Source: Epiperipatus broadwayi (Eukaryota; Onychophora; Udeonychophora; Euonychophora; Peripatidae). From it: a DNA stretch of 64,000 nt. The stretch is taken from positions 1,351,268-1,415,267 of the forward strand of contig JAQFVV010000113.1 of the NCBI GenBank assembly GCA_028023455.1, read 5' to 3'. Position 1 is the first letter of the stretch, and every line of letters starts with the position of its first letter. The notes beneath the pieces were generated by a model. It saw only the letters and a list, made by a program, of their open reading frames with translations, was not told the DNA's origin and made no database searches. Positions 23,544-34,227 of this stretch are shown here, one piece after another. The translations under genes and the position numbers were made by a program.

Positions 23544-23847
23544 TTACAATACTAGCCAAAACAAAATTTTGCTAAAATTCTTTAACAGTCACGGTTTTAT
23601 CTATTAATAAATAAATCTTTTCAAGTGAAATTCAACAAGATATATAATAGACTTCCCATCATTCATTTCAAAAATCAACTTTTTACATTAAGAAAAAAGT
23701 GAATGATGGGAAGGCTATTTTGTTTTGTATATATATGTCGTATGTATCTTGTCAAATATCATTTGAAAAGTTCTATTTGTTAATGGATGAAACCATGGTT
23801 GTGAAAGAAGTTTAGTAAAATTTTGTTGTTTTGGCCAGTATTGTAAT
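23544..23847. repeat. Imperfect inverted repeat with inner hairpin
   Basis: Outer arms match imperfectly: TTACAATACTAGCCAAAACA against TGTTTTGGCCAGTATTGTAA, continuing over ~130 bp with indels. An inner near-perfect hairpin, CTTCCCATCATTCA/TGAATGATGGGAAG, lies near 23651-23722. No ribozyme core or recognisable protein is seen. It has the same architecture as the PLE inverted pairs. Confidence 0.65.
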
Positions 23848-24110
23848 GGTATGATTTTCAGTTTTAAAAGAAAAATATATTTTGCAAAACTTCAATAATT
23901 TGCTTTTAGTTTGGATTTAAGATTGTTTTATTAACAGGGGAAAAAATTAATGGTAACAAACTTTTCAGTTTTAAATTAACTATAAAAATAAAGTCAATTT
24001 AATTTTAAGCAAATGTTTTTAATTTGGATATGACCGAAACACAACTAACTATTTCTGAATTACTTGTTTCTATTAAATATATTTCAAATTATGATTATTT
24101 ATTATGTGAA
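23848..24110. other. AT-rich intergenic DNA
   Basis: Nothing recognised. Confidence 0.5.
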
Positions 24111-24212
24111 TAGAAATTGTAGGGGATTTGAACACAGACTTTAAAGCACCCGTCAACTATCCACACTATATCATACCACTGATAAACATGAACACACACA
24201 TGTAGAAGAGAT

Positions 24213-24268
24213 AAATGATCACCAATAGACGTATTTCGTGCTGAACCAGCACTCATCAGTTGATTAAG
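24213..24268 (-). ncRNA. Hammerhead ribozyme with intact core, family A
   Basis: Minus strand: CUGAUGA (24259-24253), helix II GUGCUG-GUU-CAGCAC (24252-24238, six perfect pairs), GAAA (24237-24234), UAC, GUC (24230-24228). Helix I pairs AUCAA upstream with UUGGU two bases after GUC. Either GUC is followed by a UA bulge or the true site is the next NUH triplet (CUA). Helix III is reduced to one or two pairs. All core boxes are canonical, unlike the other four family A copies. Confidence 0.62.
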
Positions 24269-25179
24269 ATAATCTCCCACACACATATAATCAGTGTTCA
24301 GTTTATATTAAGATAGCAAATCTCCATACTTTAATGAACAAGCTTCAATCTACTCCAATTCTTCAGCCTTCCAATTGGAAATCTGATGATCGAATGCCCA
24401 AATCCCATGCTGATGCCAATATTATTGTTATGCCCATGTTGACTTCAAGTCACTGTGACTCCTCATGTATAGGACTTTAACCATTTAAATATATAGAAGA
24501 GGTTATGGGAAGGATGCAGACTTAATGGTAATATTTGAAATACAGACATTTTTCATATACCTGGAGCTTAATTGTAAGTATAGTGGATTTGAACACAGAC
24601 TTGCAAGCACACTTCAACTATACACACTATCTCACACCAATGATAAATATGACCATGATCATGTACAAAAAATTAATAATCACCTATATATGTATTTTGT
24701 GGTAAACCAGCACTCACCAGTATATTGGTATACATATATTGGTAATTATTTATCTTTTCTACATGTGTGTGGTCATGTTTATTAGTGGTATGAGATAGTG
24801 TGGATAGTTGAAGATTGCTTGGAAGTCTGTGTTCAAATCCCTTATATTTACAATTAAGTTCCATATATATGAAGAATGCTTGTATTTTAAATATTATACA
24901 TTAAGCCTGCATCCTGCCCATCCCACTTCTATGTATTTCAATGGATAAGGTTCTATACATGAGGGGTCAAAGTAACTTGAAGTCAACATGGGAAAAACAG
25001 CAATATTGGCATCAGCATGGTATTAGGGCATTCCGTCATCATATTTTTCAATGTTATTGATAGCAGAAGAGTTAGAAGTTGGAGTAAATTGAAGCCTGTA
25101 CATTAAAGTATGAAGGTATGCAATCTTAATATAAACTGAGCACTGATTATATATATGTGTGTGTGTGTGAGAGATGATG

Positions 25180-25225
25180 ATCTTAACCAACTGATGAATG
25201 CTGGTTCAGCATAAAATATTGGTGA
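25180..25225 (+). ncRNA. Decayed hammerhead-like motif, family A
   Basis: CTGATGA (25191-25197) and a helix-II hairpin ATGCTG...CAGCAT are retained, but GAAA is AAAA and the cleavage triplet is deleted (TATTGG follows directly). Confidence 0.45.
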
Positions 25226-25376
25226 TTATTTATCTGTTCTACATGTATGTGGTCATGTTTATCAGTGTATGAGATAGAGTGGATAGTTGAAGGGAGCTTG
25301 AAAGTCTGTGTTCAAATCCCCTATTTACAATTAAGTTCCAGGTATATGAAGAATGCCTGTATTTCAAATATGTGAA

Positions 25377-25777
25377 TAGAAGTAACTTTTTAAATGAATA
25401 GAATTATATAAATTGCAATGGAAACCTTTTTATTATTTTCAATGCAAAATTTTTTATAAAAAATATAATATATAAATATAGCACACTAATATTTCTTTAA
25501 AAAAACATGTTTTTCTCTTTCTCTTCTAAACATAAAAAAAAAACATTATTTTGATAAAATAACTTAGTAACATACAACTCTTAAACAAATATATGCATAG
25601 TAAAATTAAGATGTTACATAAATAAATGTTATAGAATTTGCTAATAGTATCATGTTTTTGTTAATTCAAATATAACTATAGTCAACTATAATGTTTTTTG
25701 ATATTCATCAGTATAAAAGTCTTATCTCATGCACTGTGTGATATTTACTTTCATTACTTCAATAAGTTGCTTCTGCT
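25377..25777. other. AT-rich intergenic DNA
   Basis: Nothing recognised. Confidence 0.5.
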
Positions 25778-26187
25778 CAGAGCTGGCCCAAGGGAAATGA
25801 TGCGACAGCTCTAGGCCCCACATTTATCAAGGTCCTGTGCCTGTCTTGTGTGTATCTTTTGTGAAAATTAAAAAATGAATGAAAATGGTTTATCACTAGC
25901 TAAATAAATTTTTTTTTAACCAACAGTCTTGTAGACCCCATACTATCATATGCTAAGCAATGCAATTATAAGTACATTGGATATATGGTGAACATGTTTC
26001 AGCTATATACAATGCATATATCTAACTGTTTCATAAAGTTCTATTCATATCAATGTGATATGTGATGTTGTGTAATTGAAATAAAAATATTCATAATTAT
26101 TTAAAAAAGTAAGTAGTTAATATCATAATATTTATAATATGCTTTAAACGTAGATAGGTGAAGTTAATAAAATTTTCACAAATAACA

Positions 26188-26432
26188 ATGTTTGGCTTAG
26201 TGCTTTCAGAGTATATTTACTCCATATTCATAGCCATTATTATGTGGTAAGCATAATGAATGCAAATTTATGCAAATCATTATCCTGTCCACTTTTTCGA
26301 TATTGTAAAGCAGGCATCCCTTTGATTGATTGCGTTTGGATCGTTCACAATATGCTTCTTTTATTTTTCTTTTGGTGTTATTTGATTTTATTATACTTTG
26401 ATTAATATTGTAATTATAAATTACATTCAATT
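26188..26432 (-). pseudogene. Diverged PLE tail of the 39.5-kb family
   Basis: The minus-strand frame contains NTKRKIKEAYC, aligning with the NDTKRKVREAYF of the PLE pair at 39.6-40.6 kb. Downstream DNA (ATTTGCATAAATTTGCAT, then ATGAATATGG and CTGAAAGCACTAAGCC) matches the 3' untranslated part of that pair in order. It is an older, decayed copy inserted in the 5' part of the hAT relic. Confidence 0.6.
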
Positions 26433-26749
26433 TTTCAAATTTTGATGTTGAATGACACTTTTTTCCTGCATTACCGTTAGTATAACTTGAAAATATAGCT
26501 TTTACTCATTTAGTATTTGGTAAATACCTTAAATTTTATTCGTTTATTTCCCTAATAAACTTCACCGAAAGTTTAAAATGCATATACTAAAATAAAACAA
26601 ATTAATATTTTTAAAAATTATCTTTGAAACAATAATTAAATAATAACTTAATAACAAGAATATTTGCTTAAAAAGGTAAGTGTAAATTTGTTTTAGAAAT
26701 TTTTTATAATTTTTTGTTTTATAAGATTTTATATTATTTTTTTAGACAT

Positions 26750-29620
26750 TCCCAAAATCACTAGTAGAGATAGGGATATAAGAAGAAAGTATTTGAGTGA
26801 CTATGAAAAATTTAAAAAAAAAAAAAGACAGAAGAAGTCATAGAAAAGCAGCAAAATACTATTGTAAAATTTATAAAAACGAAGACCTCTCTGTCTATGC
26901 AACAAACTGGTGAATTTTTGCAGTTATTGAAAAATAAAACAAAAACTGATGAATTGAATGGAACAACTATTTATCAATATCCCAAATTCTTTGAAATAAA
27001 GAGGAAGAAGATAATAAAAATAAGTTAACTGAAGAAAAATAATTAAAATTGCAGCAGTTTGAAAATAATAGACAAGCAAACAGAAATATATAGTTCAACG
27101 TCAGTGATCTTTATCATCATAAAGCGTTTCTTTTAAACAAAGAGCAAGTAGTTGACAAGGTATCTGAAAAAACTGCCACTTTGCAAACATAAAAAAACTG
27201 AAAAACTTTTATTCATTAAACAAGACAAATGAAAATTTCAACATCAATTTTCCTGGCACGTGACTGGAATTATAACTGAAAAGTTTAAAATGACTATAAA
27301 GCAAACTGGCATGGTGTAAATAAAAAGCTATGATTTTCTGATATAAATGACAGGAGTTTCTCTGAAAATTATCTAAGGCAGTGAATGGTTCTCAACCTGT
27401 GAATCATGACCTCTTTGAGAGTCAAACAATCCTTTCACAGTGGTTGCCGAAGACCATTGGAAAACACAGTTATGAAGTAATAACAAAAATAATTTTAAGG
27501 TTGGGGGTCACCACAATGTAAGGAACTGTATTAAAAGGTCACAGCATTAGGAAAGTTGAGAGCCATTGATCTAAGGAAATTAACAAATGGAGAAGACAAA
27601 GAATGAAAATGATTACTTTCTCAAAGACCAATTATGTATGTAAATTGCTTTTTTCAGGCACTACTTCCTCATGTTTAAATGAATTGAGCTATTGGACATA
27701 TTTAAATTCTTGATTAGAAAGTTATGAAAGATATGAACACAATTTACAAATGATAAAAATTATTACAGCTTAAAAAAACATCTAAAATTGAAAAAAACTA
27801 TTGACAAAGAATATGGAAACAAAAATCAGAAATGAAATACAACATTTAAAAAGTGTGTGCAAATGAATTTATCAGAACACAATTTGATTTTCAGAAGAAG
27901 TAATGATGCTTTGCATAAATCATACCTTGGTAATTTCTTATATTTGACAGATTTATTGCAAAATTCGATTCAATTATAAAACAACATTTAGATCATAGCA
28001 TCATTTTCCTATTTATCTCATGAGAATCAAGATGATCTGATTTCATATTTAGCTAAAAAAGTGTGAAACAAAATAATAAAAATTAGTGAAATAGGCTAAA
28101 TATCTGAATATATCACAACTTTACTAGATTGTACTCCTAATATAAGCCACCAAAATCACTTATTCATTGTTTTAAGATATATTGACATAGATGAATGCAA
28201 AAACAACTATTCAAGAATGATTTATATATTCTCAAACAATAATAGATTTTATGGAAAAGGGTCATCCGTGAAAATAATATACTAGAAGCAGAGGAATTGG
28301 ATTTAGAAAATTGTCAAGGACAAAAGTATGATAATGAGTCTAACATGAGAGAAATTTATAAAAGTTTGCAAATACATATTCTTCAAAACAATTCTAAAAC
28401 ATACCATATGCCATGTGAAAAACACAATTTGAATTTAATTAGTGGTGACAGATTGAAATCTGCCCTTGCAATTTCATTTTTTGACTCATTATAAATCTTA
28501 TACAGTATTTATTTCTTCATGTTCTATAAAGCACTGGAATATATTGAAACAGCATGTAATACACCTTACTCCAAACCTCAGACAGAAAAAATGTGGTAAT
28601 GTCAACTTAAAAGTGTAAAATCTGTAAGATACCAAGTACCACAATTAGCTCTTGCTTTAAAACAACTTCACAATCACACTAGTGGTGTGAAAGTGAAGTA
28701 GAAAGTTAAATCACTTGAAAATAAACTTCATTGAAATTTTATCAAGTTTAGAGGTTTTATATGACTTACTAAATAAAGTAAATTTAGTGAGCAAGATATT
28801 CCAAAGTTTTAACATGGACATTAGTATTGAAATTCACATTCAAAGGACCTATCAAATTTTTTCATTGACCATCAAAAATTTAAATTGAAAGCGTTATTTG
28901 AATTTAAAAGCTGATGAATTGGACAGAAAACAGAACAATTTGTTTATGAAGGAAGTAATCATCTGATTACATCTAAATAAGATTATTTTCAAATTGAATA
29001 TCTTTCATTTATAATTGATAATGCAATTGCATTGTTTATAAAAAAGATTCAAAATTTACTATGAACATGAAACTTTATTTGGCTTTATGTAAAATTCTAA
29101 CAACATTCAAAAATTGACTGAAGATTACCTTTTTAAATGTTGTAAAGATTTAATTGTGTCCATAGAAATGACATTGCTTACATAAATTTATTTAATCAAA
29201 TTAAAATTTATCACTGGGTATTGCCATCCAAGAATGCAATTTTGCAAATTGTGCAATATTTATATAAAAATAATGGTACTTTTTTATTACACTGGACAAG
29301 CCACTTGATGGCGCTGTTTGTCTGCAAACCAGAAGAATTACATCATTTATGTGGCCTCAAACTGAAGTTGAATTGTATCCAAATTATTATTGTTCTAAAA
29401 ATTATAATAACAGTACCAATAACTTTTAGCATCTGCAAAAAGATCTTTTTCAAGATTAAAGATAATTAAAAATTATTTAAATCTAGCATAAATCAAAAAC
29501 AATTCTCTTCATTAGCAATATTATCTATTGAATCAAAATTTGCAAAAAAAAATAAATTATGAAGATATTGTTAATGAATTCACAATAAAACATTCAAGAA
29601 AATAAAAAAAATATTTTTTT
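26750..29620 (+). pseudogene. hAT transposase pseudogene (DUF4371 plus C-terminal dimerisation domain)
   Basis: Many stops and frameshifts, but blocks appear in the right order. They are an N-terminal Lys-rich stretch (~26.8-27.0 kb); TTLLDCTPNISHQNHLFIVL (~28.1 kb), the DUF4371 catalytic-core region with the conserved D; ENCQGQKYDNESNM and PCEKHNLNL (~28.3-28.4 kb), like the family's CRGQ.YDN..NM and PC..H.LNL; SLENKLH and VLYDLLNKVNLVSKIFQS (~28.7-28.8 kb); and SAKRSFSRLKIIKNYL with LHSLAILSIE (~29.43-29.53 kb), the hAT dimerisation domain. The intact parts suggest a former protein of ordinary size for these transposases. It is not functional now. Confidence 0.85.
27371..27576 (+). mobile_element. 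SPIN-like non-autonomous hAT MITE with 8-bp TSD
   Basis: The 190-bp element 27379-27568 begins CAGTGAATGGTTCTCAACC and ends GTTGAGAGCCATTG. Its inside has AAGACCATTGGAAAACACA, GGTTGGGGGTCACCACAA and AGGAACTGTATTAAAAGG, which I recognise as the terminal and subterminal sequence of SPIN-type hAT MITEs known from many vertebrates and some invertebrates. Perfect TSDs, ATCTAAGG, lie at 27371-27378 and 27569-27576. Excising it restores the transposase codons (SLKII.KEINKW), proving it inserted into the older hAT. Confidence 0.88.
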
Positions 29621-29640
29621 TTTTGCATAATAATGTATTT

Positions 29641-30778
29641 TGTTTTCTCAAATATTGATTCAACAAAATTTCACAAATACTCATTATGTAATTTATAAAT
29701 ATTAATAAATAACTAATTATGTGCATCTGTAAAACATTTTTTTTAAATATCTAATTTTGTATTTTTTCATCATTATGTAAAACAGACTGGTTTTAGTTCT
29801 ACTAATAAATACTTGGTCATTTTATTATTTTTATTTTTTATTTTTTCATGTAAAATGTTTTGGTTATTGAAATTAAATTCAAATAAATTAATGATTTTTG
29901 AACTGCTATGAAGTTTATTATTCTGCTATTTGTTTAGTCATTTTGTGCATGAATCATGGAATATTTCTTAATCACTTGCTTCTTGAGATTTACTCAGATT
30001 AACATCAAAACTGTCATAAATTATAGTGAATACAAGGCATTAGTTAAAAATCATGTAACTTCAAGCAAATTCTATGAAAGATTAAATAACTGCCTTTTTT
30101 TAGCCCCTTGACTGTTACTATTTTTAAACATTTGCTAAAATCTATTATTATTATATTTATTATATTTTAATATATTTATGCATTAATCATACTCAGGTAT
30201 TTTCACACACATATGTAAATAACACATATTTATACAACTTATAAAATGAATGAATGAGAAAGTTAAACCCACAATGTTTTTTATTATCAAGCATTATGAT
30301 ATTATGGATATTATAAATTAAGAAGGGTAACTCTACAGAAAAGTGTCAAAAGATTTCTAAACTAAGTATTAAAAGTCAACAATGAGATGCAGTGATTCTT
30401 TTAATAAAGTAGCATTCCTGAAATTATATTTAATTATTTATAAATCTATTCACTGAACAACCAAGTCTGAAGACACTCCTAAGATAATTTAAAAACTAGA
30501 TTCATAAAGAATCTTTTTAAATAAACTTACAAATAACACTCTTTTTTTATATTAATGCCAATCTATTTTATCTGACAAATAGATTCCCATTAATATATAA
30601 AAGAATATTATCTTCAAGTTCATTAAAAATGATTCTTTAGAATTGTGGCTTGTGAATTATCATGCAGCATTTCTGAATTTGTTTATTCCCTGAATATTTG
30701 ACAAAGGTGTAATTCATGTATAGGTTTGTTAAAATTGTTAGAATTTAAATTGTCCGTCCCTCCGTCTGTCCATGGTCC
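29641..30778. other. AT-rich intergenic DNA
   Basis: No gene seen. A short imperfect hairpin lies around 30540-30605 (TTTTTTTATATTAATG... with CATTAATATATAAAAG). Confidence 0.45.
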
Positions 30779-30880
30779 GTCTACCTACCTACCTACCTAC
30801 CTACCTACCTACCTACCTACCTACCTACCTACCTACCTACCTATTTACCTACCTACCTACCTACCTACCTACCTACCTAC

Positions 30881-30942
<62 letters not shown>
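30779..30942. repeat. (CTAC)n-(CTAT)n tetranucleotide tract
   Basis: CTAC repeats run from ~30779, interrupted by one TATTTACC near 30841-30849, and switch to CTAT repeats from ~30880 to 30942. The PTYL/SIYL ORFs across it are repeat artefacts. Confidence 0.95.
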
Positions 30943-30944
<2 letters not shown>

Positions 30945-31089
30945 TGTAATTATAATTGAAATAATAAATTTAACGGTTTACAAACTATTATAAACAATCC
31001 TTAAATCCGAAAGTACTTCTGCGGATTTAAGGATTGCTTATAATAGTTTGTAAACCATTAAATTTATTATTTCAATTATAATTACAATT
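30943..31089. repeat. Near-perfect hairpin, ~67-bp arms
   Basis: Arms ~30943-31008 and ~31021-31089 pair almost completely (ATTGTAATTATAATTGAAAT outermost, CTTAAATCCG innermost). The ~12-nt loop is AAAGTACTTCTG. GAAAGTACTTCT recurs in PLE tails at 31.75, 58.26 and 59.37 kb, where it encodes an ESTS-like peptide, so this hairpin probably derives from an inverted PLE end. Confidence 0.8.
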
Positions 31090-31460
31090 TTGTTTTAATT
31101 AACAGACATTTTATTTATATTATATATATAATAAGGATTTTTTGGTCTGTGTTACACATATACATAACATTAAGTTGAAGAATTCAAAAATAAAAATAAA
31201 CTCTGTGTCTAAACTATAAATAATAAAACACACATATGTCAATGTGTTAGCCAGAGTAACTATATTTTTTAAAAATATTAAAAGCCAAGTTTGAAGTAAT
31301 ACATCACAATTGTGGCAAATAACAATTTAAAAATATATTACTTAATGAACAAAATTCCAGAACATAATTAGTTATACACTATTAAATACTTGATTTATAA
31401 TGATATTAAAATTAGCAATATATCAAGCCTTCTTAACTTTTATTTTTCTTATATATATAT
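31090..31460. other. AT-rich intergenic DNA
   Basis: Nothing recognised. Confidence 0.5.
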
Positions 31461-31580
31461 AATAAAAACACAGAATTACTTCTCTATAAAACTGCTTTAA
31501 TATTTTAACCAGCAGACTGGTTTTCATCAGAAAGCAAATATTAAAGCAGTTTTATAGACAAGTAATTCTGTGTTTTTATT
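31461..31580 (-). repeat. Foldback with CUGAUGA apex (family D)
   Basis: 44-bp arms (31461-31504, 31537-31580) differ at one position. On the minus strand the apex reads GCUUU, CUGAUGA, a 6-bp hairpin AACCAG-UCUG-CUGGUU, AAAA, UAUU, then AAAGC, which can pair with GCUUU. This is hammerhead order, with G12 replaced by A and an extremely short helix III. Probably an inactive descendant of a hammerhead palindrome. Confidence 0.5.
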
Positions 31581-31739
31581 TTTCCTTTAGTTAGTTCATA
31601 TATTTATTATTTTCATAGATTTTATATATATAAATTATTAATCAATGTCTGTACTCCAATTATAATAAAATATATATAATTATTCAAAACAATACAATAA
31701 TTAATACAGTAAAAAATATTAAAAAAAAAATATACCATA

Positions 31740-32115
31740 ATTTAATAGAAGTACTTTCGACTATCTATGTAGTCGTTATCAACTAGATTCAAATTGTATT
31801 ACAAAAAACCGTTACAAATGTATACAAAAAGAATTATGTCATACATTAATTTTCCCACAATTCATTAATTTTTATATTAGCAGCCTATCTATTTATCAAA
31901 TGTTGCTTTTCATTTTTTATTAATATAGCTTCTTTAATTTTACATTTATTATTATTCCTTTCAATACACAAAATCTTAACTTTATTAAAATCAAAATCAA
32001 AACCATAATTACATGTTACATTATGATCAAAAAATACTGAAGGTGATACATCATCATTTCTATAATATTTGATGCATGCAAAACATAAGCTAAAATAGCA
32101 ATTTGGTCCTAGCAA
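31740..32115 (-). pseudogene. PLE GIY-YIG C-terminal fragment
   Basis: The 76-codon minus frame contains VFFDHNVTCNYGFDFDF, then NKVKILCIERNNNKCKIKEA and LINR. This matches the post-nuclease region of PLE proteins (E/DH....NHGIDF....VL..E....KRKIKEA..I). After the stop, decayed similarity continues to an IVESTS peptide near 31755. No GIY-YIG motif or RT precedes it. Confidence 0.7.
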
Positions 32116-32239
32116 TGCCTTATTTTCATACTATCTGCAGGCATTTTCATTCAGGACATTTTGCATAGTGAGACCATTTTTGTGGAATATATTATATATA
32201 TATATTGCAGAGAATTACACCTTGTAGTTCAAAATTATT
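32116..32239. other. AT-rich spacer with (TA)n
   Basis: A short (TA)n lies near 32188-32205; nothing else recognised. Confidence 0.4.
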
Positions 32240-32290
32240 CTGCTAGAGCATGCATGTTTCAGCTCTAAGGGTAATGTTTAGCTGGAACTT
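32240..32290 (-). ncRNA. Possible hammerhead 3'-half remnant
   Basis: The minus strand reads ACCCTTAGAGCT (helix-II-like), then GAAAC, ATGC. The upstream CUGAUGA box is not present. The resemblance is to half a hammerhead only. Confidence 0.25.
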
Positions 32291-33659
32291 GTGTATATAT
32301 GTTAAAATAGATATTTATATATTTATTATGATGTAAATAACAGTAATTAAGAAATTATATCCATTTAAACAACTAGAGAATAACTTTGCCTTTGATGTTC
32401 CCAGAAAACCATCAATTATTAAATTGAAAATGCTGAGGCTAAATAAATTTTATCTATATATAATAGCACTTTTATACTGAATTTAATTTAAAAATAAAAT
32501 ATATATGACCAGGATATCAAGCAGTTGATTTGTTTCTTTAAATATTTATGACAAGGCTAATACTTACTTACTTAGGTCTCTTTTTTTTTTTAAAGAAGCA
32601 ACGTAATTTGTTTTAGTGAGGTGCTACAATTAATTAAATTGACTGTTGAACACAACATTCTGTTAAAGAATAATGGATCCAACCAGTAAGAATATTTGCA
32701 TATAATATTTATCATCTTTATTAATATGTCCTTATGTAAGATTTATTTGAGAAAAATTATAATTAAATGATATAAAATTAAAACTTTATATTCAAGAGGG
32801 AGGGGTATAAATAGTGATAATACATACATAATTATCAAATTTGAATTCAGAAATATATTCAGTTATAATTTTTTTTTAATAATTCTTCTAGCAGTAAATT
32901 ATTTTAGAATCCAATGTCAATAAATAGTTAATCTTTTTTTTTTCTTATCTATTTATTCTTGATACAAATTTATGAACTGCTTTAAGCTTAGAATTTAAAG
33001 ATGACAGAAGATAATATAAAGACAATTGACCCAAAAGATATTTTAACTGATCATTGTTTTAGAAATTACATACATCAATAATTGTGTCAATGAATAGGTT
33101 GATTTTATCTTTTTTCATTTTCTATTTCCAGAGGCGAATATGTAACTTGGATTTGTTCTATTTATAAATATAACTAGGCAAATAAAATAAAAATTTACAT
33201 CAATAATTTTTTGTTTTCATTTAATTATATATATATTTGATGAAACTGTATAACTTTATAAATTAAAAGTAAATTATTATAACACAACTTTATATATATA
33301 TATTATTGTATATCTTATTTAATTATAATATATTATTAAATTATTAAATATGTTATATTTAATTATTTTTAATATAATTATTTTTTTTTCTTTGGGGAAT
33401 TAATGTTTTTATTATACTTAGAATGGTTCTATTAATATATTGAAAATATAAATTCATAAAAAGGCTAAGATAAAAATAACTGAAAAAAATATTTATACAC
33501 ATATGCTATAATATTTGATAAAATATTAATAAACATTTAATTTTCACATTGTATATATATATAAAGTCTATGTATACAGCTAAGAATATATGTAATAATT
33601 AAATATATAAATCATTGTAATTTTTAATTTAAAACATTAAATAAAAATTACTGCACATA
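32291..33659. other. AT-rich intergenic DNA
   Basis: No gene or element recognised. Confidence 0.5.
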
Positions 33660-33840
33660 CACTTTCAATTACTATAATGTAATCTTTTTCAACTGCTTTT
33701 CTAAAATTAACTTTCGTATTGCATTATTTCAAATTATCTCCCGAACTTCATAAATTTTTACATTAGCAAGTGGTCTGTTTTCTTCTGTTAATAAAAAAAG
33801 TTTCCTTTGAGCATTGATTACTTCATGTGCTTTAATTTTT
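33660..33840 (-). pseudogene. Probable PLE tail remnant
   Basis: The minus strand reads EVINAQRKLFLLTEENRPLA and NVKIYEVREI before a stop. Length, order and the LANVKIYE block resemble the end of the 31.74-kb PLE fragment (IKEAILIKNEKQHLINR, then ANIKINEL). Too short and diverged to be certain. Confidence 0.4.
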
Positions 33841-33881
33841 TGTTCTTATATTTAGTTATTACTTATATATGCAATAGTTTT

Positions 33882-33997
33882 AAAAATATAATTTTTTTTT
33901 ATGTCAAAGCATTGACCCTGGAAAGCGAACCCGGGCCGGCTGCTTAGAAGGCAGCTATGCTAGCCGCTAGGCCACCAACATTTGACAAAAATATAAT
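33882..33997 (-). mobile_element. tRNA-derived SINE (type 1) with perfect TSD
   Basis: Body 33893-33986. The minus strand has TTGGTGGCCTAGCGGCTAGC (A box TGGCCTAGCGG), a CTGCCTTCTAAGCAG anticodon-like stem-loop and GGTTCGCTTTCC (B box), ending CAATGCTTTGACAT plus an A tail. The 11-bp TSD AAAAATATAAT occurs at 33882-33892 and 33987-33997. This is the most tRNA-like of the set. Confidence 0.88.
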
Positions 33998-34017
33998 ATT
34001 GGTAAAAGTAAAGAGTA

Positions 34018-34170
34018 AGAATACAGAACTTATGCAGATGTACTTTTAATGATCTTGCAATAATTATCAGTTACACTTATGTGGACAAAATGTAGATGCT
34101 ACATGCCATCTGCTTTTTGTCCACATGATAATGATTACAATGTAATCAAATGTACGTCTGTATAAATTCT
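34018..34170. repeat. Inverted repeat / hairpin
   Basis: Central arms TATGTGGACAAAA (34078-34090) and TTTTTGTCCACAT (34114-34126) surround a loop that pairs again (GTAGATG/CATGCCATCTGC). Weaker outer pairing involves GCAGATGTAC and GTACGTCTG. No ribozyme core found. Confidence 0.55.
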
Positions 34171-34227
34171 ATAATATTATTTTTATTTTTTATCATTATT
34201 ATAATTTAAAACTATTACATATAATAT

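Larger units (their letters stand above)
24111..25376. repeat. Family A array, inverted around a hinge near 24.725 kb
   Basis: Bases 24111-~24722 carry ~1.3 family A units on the minus strand; ~24727-25376 carry ~1.4 units on the plus strand. Hammerhead boxes lie at 24259 (minus), 24720 (minus, CTGGTGA) and 25191 (plus). The spacing of the first two again gives ~460 bp. The plus half begins with TACATATATTGG, i.e. within a few bases of the predicted ribozyme cleavage region. ORFs of 63-86 codons here are not conserved between units. Confidence 0.8.
25778..29640 (+). mobile_element. Decayed hAT DNA transposon (DUF4371/ZMYM1-like)
   Basis: The left end CAGAGCTGGCCCAAGGG, with CTCTAGGCCCC shortly after, resembles hAT terminal inverted repeats. 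The transposase relic follows from ~26.75 kb. No matching right end (GGGCCAGCTCTG-like) is visible near 29.6-30.1 kb, so the right terminus has probably been lost. The element was later hit by a PLE fragment (26188-26432) and a SPIN-like MITE (27379-27568). Confidence 0.65.

Noticed and set aside
28905-28940. CTGATGA followed closely by GAAA in the hAT relic
   Set aside because: No helix II or helix I can form; the bases encode the ADELDRKQ segment of the transposase.
30726-30993. PTYL/SIYL repeat ORFs
   Set aside because: Translation of the CTAC/CTAT tetranucleotide tract in several frames.
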